A stretch of 64,000 nt of DNA from an uncultured Succinivibrionaceae bacterium. GTDB lineage: Bacteria > Pseudomonadota > Gammaproteobacteria > Enterobacterales > Succinivibrionaceae. Location of the stretch: positions 1 to 64,000 of the forward strand of contig CALXYT010000004.1 in NCBI GenBank assembly GCA_944393045.1, in the 5' to 3' direction. The translations under genes were made by a program, and so were the position numbers. The notes beneath the pieces are model-generated. The model was not told where the DNA came from. It saw only the letters and a program-made list of their open reading frames with translations, and made no database searches. Below, one piece after another: positions 17,689 through 27,331 of the stretch (its first letter is position 1; every line of letters begins with the position of its first letter).

Positions 17689-18552
17689 ATGATGAAAAAA
17701 CTTGCTTTATCAGTTTTAACTTCTGCCCTGTTAGTTGGTCTTGTAGGTTGTGGTGCTGATAGTATTAAAGATGCTCAAGGTGGTACTGCTGATACTAATA
17801 AACAAGTTACAGCACAAAAGACTGCTGATGCTAAGAAAACTGAAAAAGCTTCAGCTGCCGATGATTTAACCTTTAAGGAAAAAGTTGTAGTTTCTCTTGG
17901 TACTGTTTACGCTCAGAATCTTGATAAAGGTTTACAAGAAGCTAAAAAGTACGGCTTTGATTTAGATAAGAAGGCTTTAGGTGAAGCATTTGTTAATGCG
18001 TTAAATGGTAAGGCTAGCATCACTGAAACTGAAGCTTTGGATGTGTTAAAAGAATTTGACACCCAGATGCGTGATAAGATGGAAGCTAAGGCCAAAGAAG
18101 AAGCAGCAGCAAATCTTAAGTTAGGCGAAGAGTTCTTAGCTAAGAATGCTAAGGCTGAAGGCGTAAAGGTAACTGAATCAGGTTTACAGTACAAGATTGA
18201 AAAAGAAGGTACAGGTCCAAAGCCAAAGGCTGATGATATTGTTAAGGTTTCATATAAGGGAACTAATATCGCAGGTGAAGTTTTTGATGAATCAAAGGAA
18301 CCTGTTGAATTTCCATTAAATGGCGTAATTAAGGGCTGGACTGAGGGTTTACAGTTAGTTAATGTTGGTACTAAGCTTAAGCTTTATGTTCCTGCTAAAT
18401 TAGCATATGGTGAATTTTCTCCAACTCCAGCTATTAAGCCAAATTCAGTATTAATTTTTGATGTTGAGTTACTTGAAATTGTACCGAAGGATAAGCCTGC
18501 TGATGCTAAAGCTCAGCCAAAGTCTGAAGATACAAAAGCAAAAGCTAAGTAA
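17689..18552 (+). CDS. fkpA: FkpA/Mip-type FKBP prolyl isomerase, predicted lipoprotein
   Basis: Periplasmic peptidyl-prolyl cis-trans isomerase and chaperone. ATG 17689 follows AAAGGA by 7 bases. The signal peptide ends in lipobox LVGC with lipid-attached C21, unlike soluble E. coli FkpA and more like Mip-type lipoproteins. An FKBP N-terminal dimerisation domain (about 60-160, helical) is followed by an FKBP domain (about 170-268: VKVSYKGTNIAGEVFDES ... IKPNSVLIFDVELLEI) and a Lys/Ala-rich tail. It neighbours slyX as in E. coli. It ends at a clear terminator. Confidence 0.92.
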   Translation: MMKKLALSVLTSALLVGLVGCGADSIKDAQGGTADTNKQVTAQKTADAKKTEKASAADDLTFKEKVVVSLGTVYAQNLDKGLQEAKKYGFDLDKKALGEAFVNALNGKASITETEALDVLKEFDTQMRDKMEAKAKEEAAANLKLGEEFLAKNAKAEGVKVTESGLQYKIEKEGTGPKPKADDIVKVSYKGTNIAGEVFDESKEPVEFPLNGVIKGWTEGLQLVNVGTKLKLYVPAKLAYGEFSPTPAIKPNSVLIFDVELLEIVPKDKPADAKAQPKSEDTKAKAK

Positions 18553-18595
18553 TTAGTTTAGTTAGAAAATTCTTAAGTGTAATGCTTATAGATTT

Positions 18596-18627
18596 CCCCC
18601 TAAAGTTAAATAAACTTTCGGGGTTTT
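18596..18627 (+). terminator. Terminator of fkpA
   Basis: Arms CCCCCTAAAGTT and AACTTTCGGGG with a short A/T loop, then TTTT. Confidence 0.85.
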
Positions 18628-18647
18628 ATATCTCATTGATATGATTA

Positions 18648-18678
18648 ATGCCCCACAAACATTAAGCTCATGGGGCAT
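18648..18678 (-). terminator. Hairpin beyond dsbD, possible terminator
   Basis: Perfect arms ATGCCCCA and TGGGGCAT around a 15-base loop lie 37 bases beyond the dsbD stop. There is no T run on either strand, so a terminator role is only suggested by position. Confidence 0.35.
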
Positions 18679-18714
18679 ATCCAATAAAAGTTTAAACCTC
18701 TTAAATGGTGATTA

Positions 18715-20439
18715 TTAGTTTAGAAGGGCAATAGATTTACTGAAACTAGTAGCATCTTGGAAGCCTTCAAAACGTTTAACTAATTTACCATCTTTAAAAG
18801 CCAGAATTACGGGTACACCATTTACTTGATATTTTTCTACAATCTCAAAAGAAGGATTGGTAGTATCAGTGGTATCAGCATAGACTAATTTAAAGTCTTT
18901 TAATGATTGCTGCACATCTTTATCTGTAAAAGTTTCATGCTCAAGCTTAATACAAGACTTACACCATTTAGCTCTAAAGTCTAATAACACTAATTTATTA
19001 TTATCTAAGATAGAAGTTAATTCAGATACGGTTTTAACTTCCTCAAAATTATCCTTATGGGAAAATTCTACAGTATTTAAGAAAATGTAATATATGGTTC
19101 CCATGGCACAAATACTAAGCGCTACGGTAAAACCTTTACGAAAAGCAAGGTTAAAGGAGAAGAATAAGTAAGCAATTAAGGCACAAAGTAATAATATCCA
19201 AAGAGATAATAGTACTTTGGTACTTAAGTAACTTTGTAAAATAAACAACGGTACTGCAAGCATTAAGAAGCCGCAAATTGCTTTAACTCGATACATCCAA
19301 TTGCCGTTTTTAGGTAAGAATTTCTGTCCTAAAATACCAATAATAACAAGCGGAGTCCCCATGCCTATACCTAAGAAATAGAGATTAAGTGCACCTTTTA
19401 GAATATCACCATCTTGAATGATAAAAACCAAAGCTCCTGCTAGTGGGGCAGTAGTACATGGAGAGGCAACGATGGCACTTATTACCCCCATAAAGAACAC
19501 TCCAGCAATGGAACCAGCTTTTTGGTTAGCACTGATATTTTCTAGTTTATTAACAAATTTAGTAGGGAGAGAAATGTTAAATAAACCAAACATAGAGAGG
19601 GATAAGATAATAAATAAGGCGCTGATTACCCCTAATACTATTGGTTGCTGAATAAAGGCATGGAATTTTGCACCTAAAGATGCAATGCATACCCCTGCAA
19701 TCATATAGGCAATAGCCATACCTTGGATATAAGAAAAGGAGTAGATAACATTAGTTTTTAAGTTTTTTTCACGGTTGCCTAAAATTATTGCACTCCAGAT
19801 AGGATACATTGGGAAAACGCATGGTGTTAAGCTTAGTAGCACCCCTAAAAGGAAGAAAATTAGTAATCCTGTGAATAAGCCATTATTTTTTACATGATGG
19901 TAAATACCATTACCATCTTCTAGTGAAAGAGAAGTAAAGGTAGAGAAACTAGTATCATTTGATTTTATAGTTTCAATGGCAGTAGGAGGAAAAGCTTCTG
20001 TTGCTTTATAAGGAGTAACTATGCGATCAAGGGTAAAAGTTTTTGAGGTAGGTGGATAGCACATACCTTCAGTACATCCTTGATAGGTAACTTTAATTTG
20101 TGGAAAAGGATCTGTTTTTGCTAAAAAAAAGTTTAAATCAACACTATTATGGTATATATGAGATAAGCCCATATATTCATCATTATGAGATATGCCATCA
20201 GCTAACTCAAATTTAGCAATAGCGGTATTTATAGGTTCATAGCTAAAGCGTTCTTGATAAAGATAATACTTAGGAGCAATGGCAAAGCGGATGGTTACCT
20301 TGTTATCATCTTGAATAAGCGTAGGGTTAAAAGCATCATCAACAGGGAGATATTGATCTGTTGATGCAATTGCCAAACTTGGAGATATAAAAAGTAACGA
20401 AATTATAAAAGTTAAGAACATAGTTATTAGAGGGCGCAT
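18715..20439 (-). CDS. dsbD: Thiol:disulfide interchange protein DsbD
   Basis: Carries reducing power from cytoplasmic thioredoxin to periplasmic DsbC/DsbG and cytochrome maturation. It has 574 residues. A signal peptide (about 1-25) precedes the periplasmic alpha domain with C122 and C127 (GCTEGMC). The membrane beta domain of eight helices carries C207 (LTPCVFP) and C328 (ASPCTTAP). The C-terminal thioredoxin-like gamma domain carries C493-K-S-C496. All six functional cysteines are present. It is a monocistronic gene transcribed towards fkpA. Confidence 0.95.
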   Translation of the reverse strand: MRPLITMFLTFIISLLFISPSLAIASTDQYLPVDDAFNPTLIQDDNKVTIRFAIAPKYYLYQERFSYEPINTAIAKFELADGISHNDEYMGLSHIYHNSVDLNFFLAKTDPFPQIKVTYQGCTEGMCYPPTSKTFTLDRIVTPYKATEAFPPTAIETIKSNDTSFSTFTSLSLEDGNGIYHHVKNNGLFTGLLIFFLLGVLLSLTPCVFPMYPIWSAIILGNREKNLKTNVIYSFSYIQGMAIAYMIAGVCIASLGAKFHAFIQQPIVLGVISALFIILSLSMFGLFNISLPTKFVNKLENISANQKAGSIAGVFFMGVISAIVASPCTTAPLAGALVFIIQDGDILKGALNLYFLGIGMGTPLVIIGILGQKFLPKNGNWMYRVKAICGFLMLAVPLFILQSYLSTKVLLSLWILLLCALIAYLFFSFNLAFRKGFTVALSICAMGTIYYIFLNTVEFSHKDNFEEVKTVSELTSILDNNKLVLLDFRAKWCKSCIKLEHETFTDKDVQQSLKDFKLVYADTTDTTNPSFEIVEKYQVNGVPVILAFKDGKLVKRFEGFQDATSFSKSIALLN

Positions 20440-21162
20440 TTAGTTCTCCTATAAAAACTGTAACTTTATTTTAACATAAAAGCATGATAAGTGTTTATCT
20501 CTTAAGCAAATTTACGAAAAAATTTATAACAAATGCAATCAGGATTAAGTTTATACCATTTTTAGCACTCTTTATTTAGGGGGAATAAGTATTAAACATA
20601 AGATAATTGCCAATTCCCCGCTACTAATTGCTTATCATTGAGGATGATAGCAGGTTCATGAAATTTTTTGATAGTTGTGGATAAAGAAGAGATTTGGAGT
20701 AAATTAAGTGTGCCTATAATGGCAGGAAAGAGAGTAAGGTAAAATACTTTTATTAAAATTTGATAAAAGGTAAATATAACATAAATCTTTAATAAAAGTA
20801 GCTTGTAGCTTTTTTTGATATTTTAAAAAAATAGGGTAATTTATGTGGTGTTTAGAGGTTCGTTTTTAGGGGGAAAACTTGATATACTCCAATAAATTAG
20901 TATGTTGTTACCTATAAAATTATAGCGTTTTACCATAGAATATTATAAACTTTGTAACCATAAAGAAAAGCTTGTAACTTTTCTGTTAAATAATTATAAA
21001 AATCACAATAAAATATAATAAAAACAAACAAAAGCCCCATAAAACGAAGGTTGTTAATAAATATAAAAGTATAACAACGCAGAAAGTATAATCTCGTTTA
21101 GTGGTTATATTTAGCACATATGCGTAGTAATATAAAACTGATATAATAAAGGAATGGTAATA
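20440..21162. other. Long intergenic region with inverted repeats and a DnaA-box match
   Basis: Over 700 bases with no supported gene. It contains GGGGAAT (20580-20586) facing ATTCCCC (20613-20619), a TATCAT/ATGATA hairpin (20633-20649), TGTGGATAA (20676-20684; the DnaA box TTATCCACA on the minus strand), and AGAAAAG/CTTTTCT (20964-20984). TATAAT at 21087-21092 is a possible -10 for the next gene. None of these has an assigned role. Confidence 0.4.
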
Positions 21163-22752
21163 ATGGCTCCTTTCTTGTTTTTAACTTTAGTAGTTATTGG
21201 ATTTGTTTATCTTTTAATTACTTTTATTTTTCCGTCCCAAAAAACTTCTAAAAAATTATCTCAATCTGCTATGCGCTCAGTGACAGATGACCCTAAGTTC
21301 GCCAAATATAAGGGAATGGTTTATGATGACTGTAATGAAAAAACAGTTGGCGAATTAGTGCAGTTTATGCGTAAGTACGGCGGTGGTAAGGTTGTTCGTC
21401 GCAATGGCGTAAATACAAAAGAGCTATATCCAAAGGAAAGAGATGATTTATATAAGATATTTTATGATGTGATACTTCCCTGCAAGGCTCTTTCTTTTGG
21501 TACAAAACGAAGAGTAAAAGACTTTTTTATTGATTTAGGCTTAGATAAATTACCAAAGGACGGTATTGATAATTCTTTAATGGAAAAAAAAGACGAGTCT
21601 AAGAAGGTAGAGGAAACTACTCAACTTAAGGTAGAAGAGTCTAAAAATACCGAAACATTAAAACCACAAGTTAAGGAAGTTGCTACTAATTTACCACCAA
21701 AAGAAGAAGTTACTGGTAATGTAAATGTAAATGCGGGAGATGCTAAGGTAAAAGTAGAGGAAATTGATATCAGCTCTTTTGATCTTGAGGCTGCAAAAGA
21801 AAGCTTAAATCTTAAGGCTCAGGCTAACAAGGATACAGCTTCTTTAGAAACTCCGAGTGCTAATTCTTTAACATCTAGAAAGAAAAGGGCTATATCTTTA
21901 GATGAACTGTTAAATTCTAATATATCGTTACATCAATCAACTCAGATGCAACCTTCTATGAGTGCATCAGAGAAAACTCAAAGTGAAAGTGTATTAGCTT
22001 CAAGTTCAATCCTTCCAAACAATACAGCTACGCAAGAAGAACCTGCTAGAAATATGTATTCAAAGACTAATACCTCATCACCAATTGATATTGAAGCTCG
22101 TTTAGCTAAAATGAATTTTGTGATTGATAGAGAACCTGTGGCTGAAACTGTTGTAACTGCATCAGAGGCCACTCGCGAACTTGATAGTTATGAATTAGAA
22201 AAGCTTAAACAAATTCAAGAACGTGGTGATAAAGCAGTTGTTGAGGTGCTTGAGACATTACCGACTGAAGAATATAAGGTATTAAATAAAGTTAAGCTTA
22301 ATTTTATGGACGATGCTCCAGTATTTGACCATGTAGTTATAGGTCCAAACGAAGTATGCTTTATGAATACTAAAGCTTTTGGGTTATCTACCATTGAGGG
22401 TGGTGATGACGAGGCTCATATCGATATAAATGAAGACGGGGAATGGATTTTAAAGAAAAACCATACTCGCCGTTCTCTTACAGATCCAACTAAAGAAATT
22501 GCTCAGTGTCAAGAGAAGGTGATTTCATTATTGTCACAAATAGGTAAAGTAGCAACCTCATTTGCAGTAGTATTTGCTAATGGAATGCTTACTTATCATA
22601 GTAATACTAAATTACCTTGTGATGTCGTTAGTATTAACACTTTAACTGAGTACTTACACAAACCTGACGAAGCACCATTAAACGCTGATGAACGTCAAAA
22701 AATAATCTCACGACTCTCTAAGTTTGAGGTTAGGTCTACAAGTGCCAGTTAA
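21163..22752 (+). CDS. Membrane-anchored NERD-like (nuclease-related) protein
   Basis: ATG 21163 is preferred because AAAGGA directly abuts the earlier ATG 21154. The 529 residues begin with one membrane helix (about 2-25). A conserved alpha segment follows to about 145 (MVYDDCNEKTVGELVQFMRKYGGG), then about 200 polar low-complexity residues. A C-terminal domain from about 350 resembles NERD: GDKAVVEVLETL, D389-HVVIGPNEVCF, G-E-W, then a helix beginning KEIAQCQEKV. NERD nucleases carry Asp and Glu-x-Lys; here the Glu position reads N402-T-K404, so catalytic activity is doubtful. It lies upstream of groS but is separated by a terminator. Function unknown. Confidence 0.6.
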   Translation: MAPFLFLTLVVIGFVYLLITFIFPSQKTSKKLSQSAMRSVTDDPKFAKYKGMVYDDCNEKTVGELVQFMRKYGGGKVVRRNGVNTKELYPKERDDLYKIFYDVILPCKALSFGTKRRVKDFFIDLGLDKLPKDGIDNSLMEKKDESKKVEETTQLKVEESKNTETLKPQVKEVATNLPPKEEVTGNVNVNAGDAKVKVEEIDISSFDLEAAKESLNLKAQANKDTASLETPSANSLTSRKKRAISLDELLNSNISLHQSTQMQPSMSASEKTQSESVLASSSILPNNTATQEEPARNMYSKTNTSSPIDIEARLAKMNFVIDREPVAETVVTASEATRELDSYELEKLKQIQERGDKAVVEVLETLPTEEYKVLNKVKLNFMDDAPVFDHVVIGPNEVCFMNTKAFGLSTIEGGDDEAHIDINEDGEWILKKNHTRRSLTDPTKEIAQCQEKVISLLSQIGKVATSFAVVFANGMLTYHSNTKLPCDVVSINTLTEYLHKPDEAPLNADERQKIISRLSKFEVRSTSAS

Positions 22753-22782
22753 AAAACTGGTGTAATCATTGTTTTTCCACAG

Positions 22783-22812
22783 AAGGTTCAGTATTTCACT
22801 GAGCCTTTTTTG
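22783..22812 (+). terminator. Terminator between the NERD-like gene and groS
   Basis: Arms AAGGTTCAGT and ACTGAGCCTT with an ATTTC loop, followed by T residues. Confidence 0.85.
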
Positions 22813-22860
22813 TTGACTACAAAAATCTTGATAAAAAATAAAAAAAAATATTTTTTTCTA

Positions 22861-22887
22861 TTGAAATTTAAAAAAATGACCTTATGT
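22861..22887 (+). promoter_or_regulatory. Candidate sigma32 heat-shock promoter of groSL
   Basis: TTGAAA (22861-22866), a 13-base spacer and CCTTATGT (22880-22887) match the sigma32 pattern CTTGAAA-N13-CCCCATNT well. No CIRCE repeat is present. The predicted transcript start near 22894 gives a leader of about 70 bases. Confidence 0.6.
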
Positions 22888-22942
22888 AGCAGTTAGAGAA
22901 GGAATAATCCTTTAAGGTGTTTAATTTTTTACTACGGAGGCA

Positions 22943-22966
22943 GGTTCAAAGGTTTCAACTTTGACC
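22943..22966 (+). promoter_or_regulatory. Hairpin abutting the groS start codon
   Basis: GGTTCAAAG (22943-22951) pairs with CTTTGACC (22959-22966) leaving one bulged T; the stem ends exactly at ATG 22967. It includes most of the nearest ribosome-site candidate (AAAGG, 22948-22952). A better GGAGG (22936-22940) lies just 5' of it. Either masking of translation or bringing GGAGG close to the ATG is possible. Confidence 0.45.
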
Positions 22967-23272
22967 ATGAATAAATATATGACAATTCGTCCTTTACATG
23001 ACCGAGTTATTGTTAAACGTGCTGAAGAAAAAACAGTATCAGCAGGTGGTATTGTTTTAACTGGCTCTGCCATAGATAAATCTACTAGAGGCATTGTTAT
23101 TGCGGTAGGTGCAGGTCGTACTCTTGATAATGGTACTGTAAAGCCAATGAGCGTTAAGGTTGGCGATAAGGTAGTATTTAACGAAGGTTACGGTACTAAA
23201 AAAGAAAAACTTGATGGTGAAGAAGTTTTAATTATGTCTGAGCAGGATATTCTTGCTGTAATTGAAGACTAA
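22967..23272 (+). CDS. groS: Co-chaperonin GroES
   Basis: Heptameric lid of the GroEL chaperonin. The product is about 101 residues beginning [18 protein letters not shown]. The start is uncertain: TTG 22961 has AAAGG 8 bases upstream, ATG 22967 follows a hairpin, and ATG 22979 gives the family-typical MTIRPLHDR. The mobile-loop stretch ...[20 protein letters not shown] and the C-terminal ...[12 protein letters not shown] are typical. groL follows 77 bases later. Confidence 0.95.
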   Translation: MNKYMTIRPLHDRVIVKRAEEKTVSAGGIVLTGSAIDKSTRGIVIAVGAGRTLDNGTVKPMSVKVGDKVVFNEGYGTKKEKLDGEEVLIMSEQDILAVIED

Positions 23273-23298
23273 TAGATTAGAGTAACTAGAGAAAATAG

Positions 23299-24978
<1,680 letters not shown>

Positions 24979-25014
24979 TAATGTCATAATCAAATAGTTT
25001 TGGATAATTGGGTA

Positions 25015-25042
25015 ATGGATCTAGGAGGCTAGGTCCATTTTT
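25015..25042 (+). terminator. Terminator of groSL
   Basis: Arms ATGGATCTAG and CTAGGTCCAT (one G-U pair) around GAGG, followed by TTTTT. Confidence 0.88.
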
Positions 25043-25182
25043 TATGCCCGAAATTTGGCGTAAGAAGGTTGGTAAAGTTGTTTTTAGGCTTAAAAATGGC
25101 AATTTAATGGATAAAATATTGTAAAATTGATGCCAATATTAAAGTTTAATCACAAAGTTTATAGCATTTGAGGAGTAAAATT

Positions 25183-25218
25183 ATGATCTTTTTGTACAAT
25201 ATTACTAAGTATAGTTGA
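25183..25218 (+). CDS. Possible 11-codon leader ORF
   Basis: ATG 25183 is preceded by GAGGAG at good spacing and encodes MIFLYNITKYS. It ends 50 bases before the diguanylate cyclase gene. The strong ribosome site is the only evidence; translation and any control function are inference. Confidence 0.3.
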   Translation: MIFLYNITKYS

Positions 25219-25268
25219 ATGTTTTTTCTAAAAGCTCAAGTAAGTTGGATTTTCGGTAAGGAATAGAT

Positions 25269-27053
25269 GTGCTGCTGTCGGTTATTATAGCTGTTCTTTT
25301 GTTATTAGTTATTATTTTAGCATTGGCGATAATGTATATACGCCTACATGTTAAATATAAAAAACTTTCTCGTGAATTATATGACTTTAAAACATTATGT
25401 GATGTTATTCAGTCTCCTATCTGGTTTAAGGATAAAAACCTAAAGCTTACATGGGTAAATCAATTTTATGCCATGATGTATGATACTGACAGAGAAAGTT
25501 TAATTGGTTTAACTGATAGAGACATTGCTCCAAAGAAATTAGTAGATTTATACGTACGAGATGATGAATACGTTCTAGCATCAAAGAAAACTTATAAATA
25601 TAAAGAAAATGAAAAAGCTGGTTTATGGTATGAAACTACCAAGTTTCCATTATTAGATAAAAATAATAATCTTTATGGCATTGGTGGCATTGCCTTTAAT
25701 ATTACAGCGATTAAAAAAAGTGAGAAGATGTTACATAATCTTGTGCATAATGATTATTTAACAGGTATTTCTAATCGTTTATTTTTATCCGTTGAGGTAA
25801 CAAAGAGACTTGCAGCTGCTGATGAAGGACATTATAAACTCGCCGTTATTTTATTAGATTTAGATAATTTTAAAGATTTAAATGATTTACATGGTCATAT
25901 CGTTGGTGATGAAATCTTAAAGGAAATGGCCAATCGTCTTAAGAAATACACCTCAGAAAAAGAACTTTTATTAGGCAGATTTGGTGGCGATGAGTTTGTG
26001 GTAATTATTCCTGAGGTTTACAATGAGCAGATTATAAAAACTACCTGCGAGGAAATAAGAGTTATCTTAAAGGATAATTATCAAGTATTTGGTGCAGCCT
26101 TTGCGGTTGAAGCTAGTATGGGTATTGGGGTATATCCTGATAATAGTAGAGACTATGAAGGTTTGGTGCGACATGCTGATATGGCATTATTTTATGCAAA
26201 ACAGCATGGTAGAAATAGCATAGTTCAATATTCTGATGCTATTGGTAATGCCAATATGAAGCGCATTAAGATTGAGTCTCGTTTAAAAGGTGCTATTGAA
26301 CGAGGTGAGTTTTTCTTATACTATCAACCAAAACTTACAGCTGATGGCAAGCAATTAGCGGGTATGGAATCATTACTACGCTGGAATAATCAAGATTTAG
26401 GGTATGTGGCTCCTGGTGATTTTATTCCAATTGCTGAACATTCTGATGCGATTATTGAGATAGGCGATTGGGTATTACGTAATGCGATGCTTCAGAATTT
26501 ACAGTGGAAGAGTAAGTATGGTGAAATGTTTAGCATTGCGGTGAACTTATCAGCTAAACAAATTAAGCAACCTGACTTCTTATCTAAATTATTAAACTTG
26601 CTTGATGAATTAAATTACCCTCCAAAATATCTTGAATTAGAATTAACGGAAGGGATGCTTATGGCTAATGATGAACATTCACTTAAGATTTTTGAGAAGT
26701 TACGCAGCATTGGCATAAAAGTAAGCCTGGATGATTTTGGGACGGGGTATTCAAATTTAGGATATCTCTCTAATTTCCCTCTTGATGCTGTAAAGATCGA
26801 TAGAAGGTTTGTGACTGATATAAATGAAATACCAGAAAAGCAGCAGATTGTAAGTGCTATTATTCAGCTTGCTAACTCCTTTAACCTGTCGTTAATAGCT
26901 GAAGGGGTAGAAACTCTTAGTGAGTTAAACTATTTGCAAGAAAAAGGCGTAACAGTTATTCAAGGTTTTTATTTTTCTAAACCATTACCTGCAAATGATA
27001 TTATTGAGTTTGTGCGTAGTGTGCGTGAAGGAAGGTACGAACAAGTATCGTAG
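25269..27053 (+). CDS. Membrane-anchored PAS-GGDEF-EAL cyclic-di-GMP protein
   Basis: 594 residues starting with GTG, 6 bases after TAAGGA. One membrane helix (about 3-26) is followed by a PAS sensor (about 38-150), a GGDEF domain (about 155-320, RFGGDEF near 238-244) and an EAL domain (about 330-590). The GGDEF motif is intact, but no RxxD inhibitory site precedes it. EAL motifs read ESLLRW (Ser for Ala), ELTEGM, DDFGTGYSNLGYL, KIDRRFV and IAEGVE, so phosphodiesterase activity is plausible. It could make or break cyclic di-GMP; the direction cannot be told. Given the pilus genes nearby, a motility link is possible but unproven. Confidence 0.9.
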   Translation: MLLSVIIAVLLLLVIILALAIMYIRLHVKYKKLSRELYDFKTLCDVIQSPIWFKDKNLKLTWVNQFYAMMYDTDRESLIGLTDRDIAPKKLVDLYVRDDEYVLASKKTYKYKENEKAGLWYETTKFPLLDKNNNLYGIGGIAFNITAIKKSEKMLHNLVHNDYLTGISNRLFLSVEVTKRLAAADEGHYKLAVILLDLDNFKDLNDLHGHIVGDEILKEMANRLKKYTSEKELLLGRFGGDEFVVIIPEVYNEQIIKTTCEEIRVILKDNYQVFGAAFAVEASMGIGVYPDNSRDYEGLVRHADMALFYAKQHGRNSIVQYSDAIGNANMKRIKIESRLKGAIERGEFFLYYQPKLTADGKQLAGMESLLRWNNQDLGYVAPGDFIPIAEHSDAIIEIGDWVLRNAMLQNLQWKSKYGEMFSIAVNLSAKQIKQPDFLSKLLNLLDELNYPPKYLELELTEGMLMANDEHSLKIFEKLRSIGIKVSLDDFGTGYSNLGYLSNFPLDAVKIDRRFVTDINEIPEKQQIVSAIIQLANSFNLSLIAEGVETLSELNYLQEKGVTVIQGFYFSKPLPANDIIEFVRSVREGRYEQVS

Positions 27054-27095
27054 TACTAATATTTAAGCCCAATAGTAGAATTTAGAATGCATTTT

Positions 27096-27124
27096 AAGTC
27101 CTCAAAGTTACTGAGGGCTTTTTT
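27096..27124 (+). terminator. Terminator of the GGDEF-EAL gene
   Basis: Arms AAGTCCTC and GAGGGCTT (one G-U pair) with a 9-base loop, then TTTT. The remaining 200 bases up to the mrcA stop hold no clear gene. Confidence 0.82.
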
Positions 27125-27331
27125 ATGTGCCAAATTTAAGTCGGTGGCTAAGAGATTTGTTATTGATTAATGGTCTATGGTGCACATTAAGATGCATATG
27201 AGGATTGATAGAGTAGGGTGTAGCTATTCTTGTGATAAAGGATTCCATGGGTCAAAAAGTTAGGTTTGTAAGATTGTTTTGCAAGTCAGGAGGGAAGCCT
27301 GCAAGAGCCCCCTCTTACTAGCTTAAGAAAC

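Noticed and set aside
22753-22960. CIRCE/HrcA control of groSL
   Set aside because: No TTAGCACTC inverted repeat is present; a sigma32-type promoter fits instead.
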